NCBI RefSeq assembly: GCF_029852145.1
Contig: NC_079973.1
Span: 17,253,921 to 17,317,920 of the forward strand
Reading direction: 5' to 3'
Length of the DNA: 64,000 nt
Origin: Microplitis mediator
Lineage: Eukaryota; Arthropoda; Insecta; Hymenoptera; Braconidae
Positions within the stretch are counted from its first letter, which is position 1, and every line of letters begins with the position of its first letter. Both the position numbers and the translations under genes were made by a program. The notes under the pieces were generated by a model, which worked only from the letters and a program-made list of their open reading frames with translations, searched no databases and was not told the origin of the DNA. Shown in pieces: positions 55,860 through 64,000 of this stretch.

Positions 55860-57112
55860 GGCACGTCTATGTTGGCCTGTTCTTGGGTCAAGAATGGTTA
55901 CTCAATCATGGCCATTCCAATCATTACCCGAGCCTGGGCCAAGACTAGGTTCCCCTATCTTGGCCATTCAATGGCGACCCAGGCTTGGGCTAGGACTGGG
56001 TAACCTAGCCTTGGCCTACCCAATGATTACCCGAGCTTCTGTAAAGACTAGGTTCCCCTGCCTTGATCATTCAATGGCAACCCACACTTGAGCTAGGACT
56101 GGGCAACCTAGCCTCGGCCGAACCAATGATTACGGCTATACCTATAGTTCCCCATCCTTGGGCCAGAATTGGTTAACCCACGTTTTTTATTAATTATTCA
56201 ATTAACTCATTATTATGGTTTTTTAAATTAATAATTATTTATTTTTGAATTAAAATAAGTTTTAATTAATAAATATTATAATATTGCGATTAAAATTATT
56301 TACAACTAATAATTGAAATATTTTTTAGTTCGTTGTTATTTGCAATGAACAACCGTAATTTTATAATTTTAGTTATAAATATTAATTTAAGTATTAAGTA
56401 ACTCATGAATTTTTATAATAAATGTAATTTTCAATATTGGTGATAGAGCAAGACAATTCACCTGGGTTCTTGATAAATAATCAGTTAAATTTAATAAATT
56501 TTATTTTTAAAAATTATGTAATTATAATAAAAATAATACGAAATTATTATTTTTTTTCTTAATCGAAAATATTTATTTAATTTCTCTTTATATTTCATGA
56601 AACCAAGTGGTTGTAGTAAAATGAATAAGTACAACATATAAAAGTTTCAGTTCAACATTAGTAGGTTCGTCCAGTAGCTACCGTTCAAACCTAGCGATCA
56701 GAAGGACGGCAGTTCGCGCCCAGAGCCCAGCAGAATTTTCACCGAGTTTTTTCACGTCATTTACCTCACTTAAATAGTTTAAACGTTAATGATCACAAAC
56801 TCTATTAGGATAATAATAATAAAATTTTTTTTAAATTAAATTTATTTGTTTTGTCGATGCATGGGCCAAGTCTGGCAAGCAAGCATGGGCCAGGTCTGGC
56901 AAACAAGCATGGCTCAGATCTAGCCACCATGCATGGGCCAGCCTTGGCAATGATGCCTAGGCCAATGATTACAACCAAGCCTGGCACCCTGTTATCATCC
57001 CAGACTTTTGCCAAAGCTGGGCCAAAGCGGGTTTACAAGCATGGGCCAGAGATCGACAGCATTGCGCCAAGCGTGGCTCATATCTGGCCCCGTCGTATTT
57101 TCCTGTATGGGT
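55860..57112. repeat. GGCCAAGACTAGG-type repeat block with tRNA-like module
   Basis: Left half: repeats of 'gggccaagactaggttccc' and 'caacctagccttggcc'. Right half: 'catgggccaggtctggcaa' repeats ending near 'cctgtatgggtag'. The centre is AT-rich and contains tRNA-like module 7. The arrangement parallels 21262-22378, but the outer TIRs are not clear enough to call an element boundary. Confidence 0.6.
56662..56735 (+). other. tRNA-like Pol III module 7
   Basis: A-box-like 'cgtccagtagctaccg' (56668-56683) and B-box-like AGTTCGCGCCC (56711-56721), then 'agaattttcacc'. It is weaker than modules 2-6. Confidence 0.45.
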
Positions 57113-57191
57113 AGTCAAAAGGAAGTCAAAACTAAATGTAATTTCATACCTTAAAATATGTTTTTCATTTATTAAAAAAAGAACTTAAGCT

Positions 57192-58466
57192 TGTAACCGT
57201 GCAACAGCGATTTTAAGACGTGAGAGTGAGGCTCTCTCGCTTCTATTTGTCCTCTCTCTCTCTCTCGTATAATTTTCTCATTTGCGAGTTCGGCTGAGTC
57301 TCAGCGCTAGTCTTAGCGCAGCAGGTGAGCGATTTTCGGTCACTGCGCATAATTAGGTGGGGTCAACACGAGGTGTTGACCCGAGACAATTAATCAAAAG
57401 ACGACACTTAAGTTCGAGAGCAGTAACTGATCGGTCTTATCCATTTACTCTCTCTAAAATCGTCTACTATACTATTTCTTTTCCGAGCATTATTGTATAT
57501 AAAATATAGTGAGCTTAAGAACACTTGAGTTCGGTCAGCGAAAATGCACCGACGCATAAATATTTTCTGCTCAAGTAATTATTAGAACTTGTCTTTGATA
57601 TATTAAACTAAATTTGTTCAACTCATTAGAAGTGATACGAAACCTTCGACTTGAACTGTAGACTGCAAACCGATCAGTCGTTTCTTTTACTTCTTTTATT
57701 TTGCAAAAGTATTTACTTGAACTCTAGTGCGCTAACCGATCAGTCGCTCTTTTTTACTCTACCATTTTTGCTTAAGTTATTTCTCTTGAGTTTATATTAA
57801 AATAAAATCTAGTGACTTTGAGTCGTTTCCTGTGTGGTTAATTAAAACCAAAAGTGCAACAGTTGGTCCTGTGTAATATCCATCTCCAAGAGTTAATTAC
57901 GTCGTCGAACCTGGACTCCATCTACTCCAAGGACACTACTACTGGACACCGGAAGGATGAACCGACGACCAGTACCAGCTGTAAGTGTTTAATACTTTTG
58001 GTCGCCACCCGTATAAAATTTATATTGTTATATTTATACGATTTCTTTCTCTCTCTTCAACGCGGTAATTCCCGCTAATTTTGCTCATCTACTACGATAT
58101 TTATTCCCGCGCATATCGCCGATAAATTCTTTAAATTATATTGTAATGATTATACCTATATGCATATAAAACTAAAGGGAAAATTTGTATATAAAGGGTT
58201 GGTTAAATAAAATACAATAGTTTACATTATTTGAGTATTAATTGAAAATTATCACCAGAGTCCTTTAGAGTTAAGTTATTTTCAGCCGCGTGTCCGGCTC
58301 AGGACGAGCCGACTCACCCCGAGAATTTCAAGTTCCCGAGTTTCAGAACCAGCGATAATTGACGAAATTCGCTAATTAAACTTATTAATAATAAAGCCCC
58401 GGGAATAATAACTTAACAGTGGTTCTTGGCTACATGGACACGCAATAGCCAGGGCCCACCGTTATA
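57192..58466 (+). repeat. 5' LTR
   Basis: Starts TGTAACCG and ends GTTATA, 1275 bp. It has a TATA-like box (TATATAAAAT, 57496-57505) and a hairpin, GGTCAACACGAGGTGTTGACC (57361-57381 approx.). The end is placed two bases before the primer-binding site. Confidence 0.85.
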
Positions 58467-58468
58467 AT

Positions 58469-58480
58469 TGGCGCCCAACT
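58469..58480 (+). promoter_or_regulatory. primer-binding site, tRNA-Lys-like
   Basis: TGGCGCCCAACT begins two bases after the LTR end. The first 11 bases match the complement of the 3' end expected for an insect tRNA-Lys (GTTGGGCGCCA), from general knowledge. Confidence 0.75.
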
Positions 58481-59544
58481 CGTGTTCCTCGTCCTGAAAA
58501 TTTTGAGACCTGGTGATAGTCATTAATTTAAAAATTATAAAAAGTACAAAGAAGTTCGGGAAAATTTTTTCTTCTATATATTCCCTTAGTAACCGTTGAA
58601 GAGAGAAATTTTTTTTTTTACAACCAGAAATTGTGCTAATTGCATTGGTTGCCCAAAACATTATGAAATATTACTAAAATCAAGATAAATAATTGAGAGC
58701 TAAAAATTTAAAATTTAACGCGTACGAAAAAAAAAAAAAAAAAAAAAAATCGATAAATTCAAGTAGCGCCGGGTAGACAAAGCGAAACGCACCGGCTTAC
58801 GCATTGGTCGCACGCGTCATCAGTAGACAAACAGTAAACACCGGAAAAGAAAATAAAATAAAATAAAATAAAATAAAGCTATTCTTTTGTAAATTAATAA
58901 AGAAAATAAAATTTCTTTGGTAACAGTGTCAGTCAAAATAATATCTTAAGAATAAATAAAATTTTGCTGAAAATATTATTCAAAATAAAATCTTAAATAA
59001 ATAAATTAGTACTTATTTAGTTTATACTGGTTTAGAATAAACCATCTTTCGAGTAACCAGTAATTTGAATTTATTTGGTAGATGAGTCACCATAAATAAA
59101 TTACTCTATCATAATAAATTAAATCTGTAATTACCGGTCAATAACATTCGTTAAGATATTTGTTTGCGAAAGTTTATTCTAAAAGAATAATTAAATTTAG
59201 TATAAAATAAATAATTAAAATAAAAACAATACTGTCACTGTAGGATTGATGAAAATTCAAGTAATCGGATAAATGTTCTCCGGAAGTTAATTCCGGTAAA
59301 ATAATAATTTTTCTTGTGAACAAACAAAATAAAACTGTCGTTTAGGGATTAAAATATTAGTTATCGGTTAAAATAAAATAAACTTTAATCCGGAAATAAA
59401 GATTATCCGAGTATATATTTATATTTTATAATTGTGCTTCGTCATTATTCGTTTAAAATTTAAGTTTATTTGAGCTCGTAAACTGATCACAGCTATCGAT
59501 TAGATAGGAAATTAAAATAAAATTTGTTTTGAATAACGAATAAC
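58481..59544 (+). other. untranslated leader of the LTR element
   Basis: About 1.06 kb, AT-rich, with many stops and no gene. It contains a long A-run (58727-58749). Confidence 0.7.
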
Positions 59545-60634
59545 ATGCGACCATTGACGCGCCAAAACTCAAAACAGCTGAGTAGGCAGGTTAGCAGGGA
59601 AATGATATTCGACGGGGTTGGTTCGTCGAACCAGGGCGACCAATCCAGGGTGGTACACTCACCACCTTCGACAACGAGTACGATAACGTCGAATACTTTG
59701 GACTTTGGTCAAATGACCAACTAAATAATTTAGATGACAATAATAATTTACGAGCGTCTGTGGATGGGATAATTATTGGAAAACCCCCCACCGGTACATT
59801 CACATCAGATTCAGCCCAATGCGGGATCCGTTTCTTATCCTGGCACCGTTCCAGTTCCCGCATAGACTGAACAAGGAGCAACTCTAGCTGCTCTAGCTCA
59901 AACAATGAGTTGTACCCAGAATTTAGAACTTTCTGTTAACCCTCAACGAGAATATTTTACAAGTGCCTGTACCATATAATACACAAACTGTTCGCACCAT
60001 AACTCACAGTTTTGGCGACGGGGAGTGTAGTACAGGACACTTGATGCAAGACACCAGGGCTACGACATTTTCAGCCCTCTCGGTTAATGAATGACCTGGT
60101 ACCAGTGGAACCAATAATGTCCACAGTAATAATTTAAATAATAACTTAAAAATAAACACAAATAAAAGTTCAAATAATTATCCTATCGGAATAAATAATA
60201 ATTCAAATTCAAATATAGTTACAAACGTTAATTCAAATAATTACCAGATTGGAAATAATAATTATAATAATAGAAATAATAATAATAATAATCTTAATGT
60301 AAATAGTAATAAATTTTAACTTAAATCGTGGGCAATCTAATTTTATAAATATTAACAGAGCAAACTCGAATTTTACTCCGAGTAATAGTCGCGGTAATCA
60401 GTTTTTTTTAATAATAATTGTTCAATTTTTAATCTTCATGTTGAAAGTAATGTAAATAGTAATTATAATAACAACCACTCTAAGTGCGTCGAAGTTCAGT
60501 CGACCAGTGCTGGCAATGCCAGTCACACTCAGTCGTCAAATAAACTAATCTCGCCCTCAGATTTCCCGAGGAAAAAGGGCGCGAAATCAAGAAGATCTAA
60601 AAAAACAACTAATATAGGAAAATCGGAGCCCAAG
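59545..60634 (+). pseudogene. gag remnant, several frameshifts
   Basis: An ATG at 59545 (MRPLTRQNSKQLSRQ) opens a short frame to 59724. After a non-coding-looking stretch, an Asn-rich segment runs from about 60094 to a TAA at 60317-60319. The next frame carries on with similar Asn-rich coding, shifts again near 60408 at a T-run, and ends with a Ser/Thr/Lys-rich basic tail at about 60634-60636. The pieces read as one low-complexity Gag-like protein broken by indels at 60319 and 60408. No CCHC zinc knuckle is visible. Type and order fit gag of a Ty3/gypsy element. Confidence 0.55.
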
Positions 60635-60719
60635 TAATTCTAATTCACACGTGAACTGGTTAAACAAACCAAATAAATTTAAAACAAATCCTGCAAACAT
60701 TTTAAATAGAAAGTCTGAA

Positions 60720-61325
60720 CCAGACGGCGTTTTAGTGAGTACTGTCGGTTCGGTCGGAAATTTATATTATGAGAGTTTAGTAAATAAACACCCGAGACCA
60801 CGGCGTCTTAGATTTGAGTACTGTCGGTCCGGTGGAAACTAGTAGTTATGGAAATGTTGTAAATAAAACTTTGGGACCTGACGGCGTCTTAGAATTGAGT
60901 ACTGTCGGCCCGAAGAAAGAAGTTTATAATAAAAATTCAGTAAATGTAAATTCAACGAGACCACGGCGTCTTAGAATTGAGTACTGTCGATCCTATTGAA
61001 AAGTTTAATTTCGAAAATTAAATAAATTTGAATTCGGAATCAGACGGCGTCTTAGAATTGAGTACTGTCGATCCGAATGTTCAATTTAATTCAGAAAAAT
61101 TTATAAATTTTAATCCGGAGTCAGACGGCGGCTTGGTGCGTACTGTCGACCCGATTAAACAGTTTAATTTTGAAGATTTGATAAATTTATATTTGGAACC
61201 TGACGGCGGCTCGGTGCGTACTGTCGGTTCATTAGAGGAATTTGTTGATGAAAATTTAATTGGTAAAGGTTTAATTATAAGACCTGACGGTGGCTTAGAG
61301 CGTACTGTCGGTCTGGTTGTTATAA
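60720..61325 (+). repeat. eight ~80-bp repeats encoding DGVLELSTVGP-like units
   Basis: 'gacggcgtcttagaattgag' and 'tactgtcg' recur at about 60723, 60801, 60881, 60963, 61044, 61124, 61203 and 61287. In one frame each unit reads as DG(V/G)L-x-STVG(P/S) with a variable Asn-rich spacer. The units at 60801 and 60963 carry small length changes ('gaccacgg' in place of 'cctgacgg') that shift the frame, so the coding is discontinuous. Function unknown. Confidence 0.75.
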
Positions 61326-61398
61326 ACTAGTGGTGAACAAATCGGTGAAATTATATTTAAAAAATCAAAGTTTGAATTCACTGGCTCCGATATAGTTA

Positions 61399-61857
61399 AT
61401 GATAAATAAATTTGAGACTGAGGTCGATTTAAGCGACCTACGCGGTTCTGTTACGGTTGAAATTAATTTTGAAGATTCAATTAGTATTGAGTATGTAAAT
61501 AAAATTTGTGTTGAAAATAATTTTGAAGATTCAATTAGTATTGATTATGTAAATAAAATTTGTGTTGAAAATAATTTTGAAGATTCAATTAGTATTGATT
61601 ATGTAAATAAAATTTGTGTTGAAAATAATTTTGAAGATTTAATTAGTATTGATTATGTAAATAAAATTTGTGGTGTTAATAATTTAAAAATTTTGGATAT
61701 CGAAGAAGATCCTTTCTTACAATTTTGTAATATATACGATAACGTTAACGGTTTATCGGTTTTTAATAATTTGTTTGTCTTAAATGAAAATTGTCCTGTT
61801 TTAAATAATTTATTTGTTTTAAAAAAACTGACGAAATTAACCGATGGGAAGGCTTGA
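61399..61857 (+). CDS. open frame with four 18-residue repeats
   Basis: A 152-codon frame. Residues about 25-96 are four near-perfect copies of an 18-residue unit (EDSISIDYVNKICVENNF) encoded by a 54-bp tandem repeat at 61471-61686. Repeat units 2 and 3 are identical at the protein level, suggesting recent expansion. The unit length is a multiple of three, so the frame is kept. The rest is Asn/Leu-rich. It occupies the place where protease and reverse transcriptase would be expected in an autonomous Ty3/gypsy element. I do not recognise a domain. Confidence 0.45.
   Translation: MINKFETEVDLSDLRGSVTVEINFEDSISIEYVNKICVENNFEDSISIDYVNKICVENNFEDSISIDYVNKICVENNFEDLISIDYVNKICGVNNLKILDIEEDPFLQFCNIYDNVNGLSVFNNLFVLNENCPVLNNLFVLKKLTKLTDGKA
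61471..61686 (+). repeat. 4 x 54-bp tandem repeat
   Basis: Unit begins GAAGATTCAATTAGTATTGA and ends TTGAAAATAATTTT. Copies differ at only a few positions, the last being most diverged. Confidence 0.9.
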
Positions 61858-62103
61858 AGGAAGAAGCACAGCCCACGGCTAATTTACTAGAGTCTAATAA
61901 TATAATTGAAGATTTGTGAAAATTTTGATCGGAATAATTTTAATGAAATCCCCCTAAATATTTTGGAAATTCTCGAAGTTAGTGATTTTACTGAGTCAAT
62001 TGGTTCTGATGGATCCGAGGAACCAGGTTCTGTAAATGTTCCTGGGATGCCATATGTATGTGGATTGGAGCCACTTGTAAATAAAGAAGATAAATTTGAA
62101 TAA

Positions 62104-63255
62104 TATAAACCAGACTATTTGAAAGAGTGTATAGATGATCAAGACGCTTGGAAATTGGTTTTAACCGAAAATGAGATCCCCGATATTTTAAAAGCAAACC
62201 ATGATGTGCCAGACGCGGGACATTTGGGTCGCGATAAAATGTACCATCGGATACGTACACGTTATTATTGGCCTGGTATGTATCGCGATGTAGGCGAGTA
62301 CGTAGATAATTGTGAGACATGTAAAAAAGTCAAATATAAACAGACCTCGTCTCAAGCGCCGATGCGCACGCGACAACCAATTGAACCCTGGGCCATTGTT
62401 GCAGCTGATGTGACTGGCCCATTTCCGCGATCTAAAACGGGCTATCAATATGTGTTAATAGTACAAGACCTATACACGCGATTTATTGAGGTCTTTAGAC
62501 TTCGTAAGCAGACTGGATTAAATGTCAAGAAAAGTTTCCGTCGCGTTTTTTCACGTTGGGGATACCCTCTATTTTTAATCACCGATAATGGGAAAGAATT
62601 CATAAATCATGAAATTAAAGATTATTTAAAAGAAACGGGAATAAAATCTGTACCTACAGCGATCGCGCACCCGCAAAGTAACCCGGTTGAAAGAATTAAC
62701 CGTACTCTGAAACCTATGATACGGGCATTTATTTCGAAAGATCAGACGTCGTGGGATGAGCACTTAGGGCAGTTCCAGCTCGCCTACAATAGTAGTTACC
62801 ATGCTTCATTACATATGTCACCATATTATTTGGTTCATGGTAAAGAACCACGGCTGTCGGGTAAAATCACCGAGCTTGAAATAGATGACTTAGATTCAGA
62901 TGATAATTCATGGCGCGATCGAGTAAATCGTCTTGATCAGCTACGACATAAAATAGAAGAGATAATGAAAGTAGAAAGTGAAAGACAAGCCGTATATCAT
63001 GATAAGGGACTTAAAGAGCCACCTAAATTACAAGTGGGTGATTCGGTATATTACCCAAACCGGAAGCTGAGTAAGAAAATCGATAAATATTCGTCTAGTT
63101 TGGCTAACAAATTCTTGGGACCAGCCATTGTCAATAAAATCATCAGCCCTTTAGTTGTCGAGTTAAAATCAGAAACTGGGAAAATTTTGGGCAATCACTA
63201 TGTACCAGATTTAAAATTGCCCAGGCGCAGTCAGAGGCTGATGAAGACCGTTTAA
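62104..63255 (+). CDS. Ty3/gypsy-type integrase, apparently intact
   Basis: The frame is open from just after a TAA at 62101 to the TAA at 63253, about 383 codons. An N-terminal HHCC zinc-binding motif is present (H-x6-H in 'HDVPDAGH', then 'CETC'). The catalytic core has Asp in 'AADVTGPFP', Asp in 'ITDNGKEF' and Glu in 'NPVERINRT', with the 'AIAHPQSN' block before it. The C-terminal region has 'VGDSVYYPNRKLS', 'NKFLGPAIVNKI' and a basic tail. Integrase inserts the double-stranded cDNA. It would be made as part of a polyprotein, which explains the lack of a good ATG. Upstream pol domains are missing, so this copy depends on another element for cDNA synthesis. Confidence 0.9.
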   Translation, partial: YKPDYLKECIDDQDAWKLVLTENEIPDILKANHDVPDAGHLGRDKMYHRIRTRYYWPGMYRDVGEYVDNCETCKKVKYKQTSSQAPMRTRQPIEPWAIVAADVTGPFPRSKTGYQYVLIVQDLYTRFIEVFRLRKQTGLNVKKSFRRVFSRWGYPLFLITDNGKEFINHEIKDYLKETGIKSVPTAIAHPQSNPVERINRTLKPMIRAFISKDQTSWDEHLGQFQLAYNSSYHASLHMSPYYLVHGKEPRLSGKITELEIDDLDSDDNSWRDRVNRLDQLRHKIEEIMKVESERQAVYHDKGLKEPPKLQVGDSVYYPNRKLSKKIDKYSSSLANKFLGPAIVNKIISPLVVELKSETGKILGNHYVPDLKLPRRSQRLMKTV

Positions 63256-63337
63256 TTTGTTGTCAAGAGAAGAGAGTGACCGCCGAATCAATGGAAAATT
63301 TACTTAATCTTTTTCAGCTTCCGAGCCCCAATCTCAA

Positions 63338-63353
63338 GTCTGGCGACGGGGAG
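63338..63353 (+). promoter_or_regulatory. polypurine tract region
   Basis: 'agtctggcgacggggag' immediately precedes the 3' LTR (TGTAACCG at 63354). The purine-rich GACGGGGAG is the likely plus-strand primer. Confidence 0.7.
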
Positions 63354-64000
63354 TGTAACCGTGCAACAGCGATTTTAAGACGTGAGAGTGAGGCTCTCTC
63401 GCTTCTATTTGTCCTCTCTCTCTCTCTCGTATAATTTTCTCATTTGCGAGTTCGGCTGAGTCTCAGCGCTAGTCTTAGCGCAGCAGGTGAGCGATTTTCG
63501 GTCACTGCGCATAATTAGGTGGGGTCAACACGAGGTGTTGACCCGAGACAATTAATCAAAAGACGACACTTAAGTTCGAGAGCAGTAACTGATCGGTCTT
63601 ATCCATTTACTCTCTCTAAAATCGTCTACTATACTATTTCTTTTCCGAGCATTATTGTATATAAAATATAGTGAGCTTAAGAACACTTGAGTTCGGTCAG
63701 CGAAAATGCACCGACGCATAAATATTTTCTGCTCAAGTAATTATTAGAACTTGTCTTTGATATATTAAACTAAATTTGTTCAACTCATTAGAAGTGATAC
63801 GAAACCTTCGACTTGAACTGTAGACTGCAAACCGATCAGTCGTTTCTTTTACTTCTTTTATTTTGCAAAAGTATTTACTTGAACTCTAGTGCGCTAACCG
63901 ATCAGTCGCTCTTTTTTACTCTACCATTTTTGCTTAAGTTATTTCTCTTGAGTTTATATTAAAATAAAATCTAGTGACTTTGAGTCGTTTCCTGTGTGGT
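63354..64000 (+). repeat. 3' LTR, cut by window end
   Basis: 647 bp, identical by eye to 57192-57838, including the TATA-like box and the hairpin. The remaining ~628 bp are outside the window. Confidence 0.9.

Larger units (their letters stand above)
57192..64000 (+). mobile_element. young Ty3/gypsy-type LTR retrotransposon lacking RT
   Basis: A 5' LTR (57192-58466), primer-binding site, broken gag region, repeat-rich middle, integrase, polypurine tract and 3' LTR (from 63354, cut by the window end). By eye the 3' LTR is identical to the 5' LTR over all 647 visible bases. No protease, reverse transcriptase or RNase H motif is present between gag and integrase. It is therefore a non-autonomous copy whose LTRs nonetheless look freshly replicated. 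The target duplication cannot be checked because the right flank is outside the window. Confidence 0.9.

Noticed and set aside
1..64000. Integrated polydnavirus (bracovirus) segment or other viral insertion
   Set aside because: No virulence-gene family, segment boundary pair or viral structural gene was recognised. The retroelements account for the virus-like motifs.

Overview
This looks like a block of insect nuclear DNA made almost entirely of transposable elements, many nested inside one another. It is very AT-rich and carries insect-type Ty3/gypsy and DIRS retroelements, hAT and Tc1/mariner-like terminal-inverted-repeat (TIR) elements, and many foldback elements. The mix is reminiscent of a hymenopteran such as a parasitoid wasp, but nothing in the window fixes the species. 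I found no convincing single-copy host gene. The protein-coding sequence I can defend belongs to transposons, plus one SWIM zinc-finger reading frame and one unidentified open frame.

Layout: 1-8.2 kb holds a GCCAAGGCTTGG-type repeat, a tRNA-like module, and what appears to be an old TIR element (849-8237) interrupted by two solo LTRs of about 1.9 kb (922-2858 and 5766-7748, each with a perfect 4-bp target duplication) and a foldback element (3754-5049). From 8.2 to 26 kb there are TIR and foldback elements, including a hAT element with a perfect 8-bp target duplication (15227-16885), a 5S-rRNA-like module (13948-14078), a minisatellite and a Tc1-type foldback (24075-25676). From 27 to 46 kb there are large TIR elements with nested MITEs, simple repeats, GC-rich hairpins and the SWIM reading frame (44588-45010).

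The best-preserved elements lie on the right. A complete DIRS-type tyrosine-recombinase retrotransposon (48283-53482, minus strand) has inverted terminal repeats, an internal region complementary to its joined ends, gag, RT-RNase H and a tyrosine recombinase. Two conserved Trp codons in it are TGA, and a TA-flanked MITE sits in one terminal repeat. A Ty3/gypsy-type LTR retrotransposon (57192 to beyond the window end) has LTRs that look identical over the visible 647 bp, a tRNA-Lys-like primer site and an intact integrase. Its gag is broken by frameshifts, and no protease, reverse transcriptase or RNase H is visible.

The most unusual pattern is architectural. At least five bounded long-TIR elements, and two further repeat blocks of the same style, each contain one internal RNA polymerase III-type module. 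These are tRNA-like in seven cases (two of them sister copies) and 5S-like in one further bounded element. Their sequences differ too much to be one SINE inserted repeatedly. A second unusual pattern is the serial hairpins in the two solo LTRs, where the apical motif is conserved and the basal stems change in a compensatory way.
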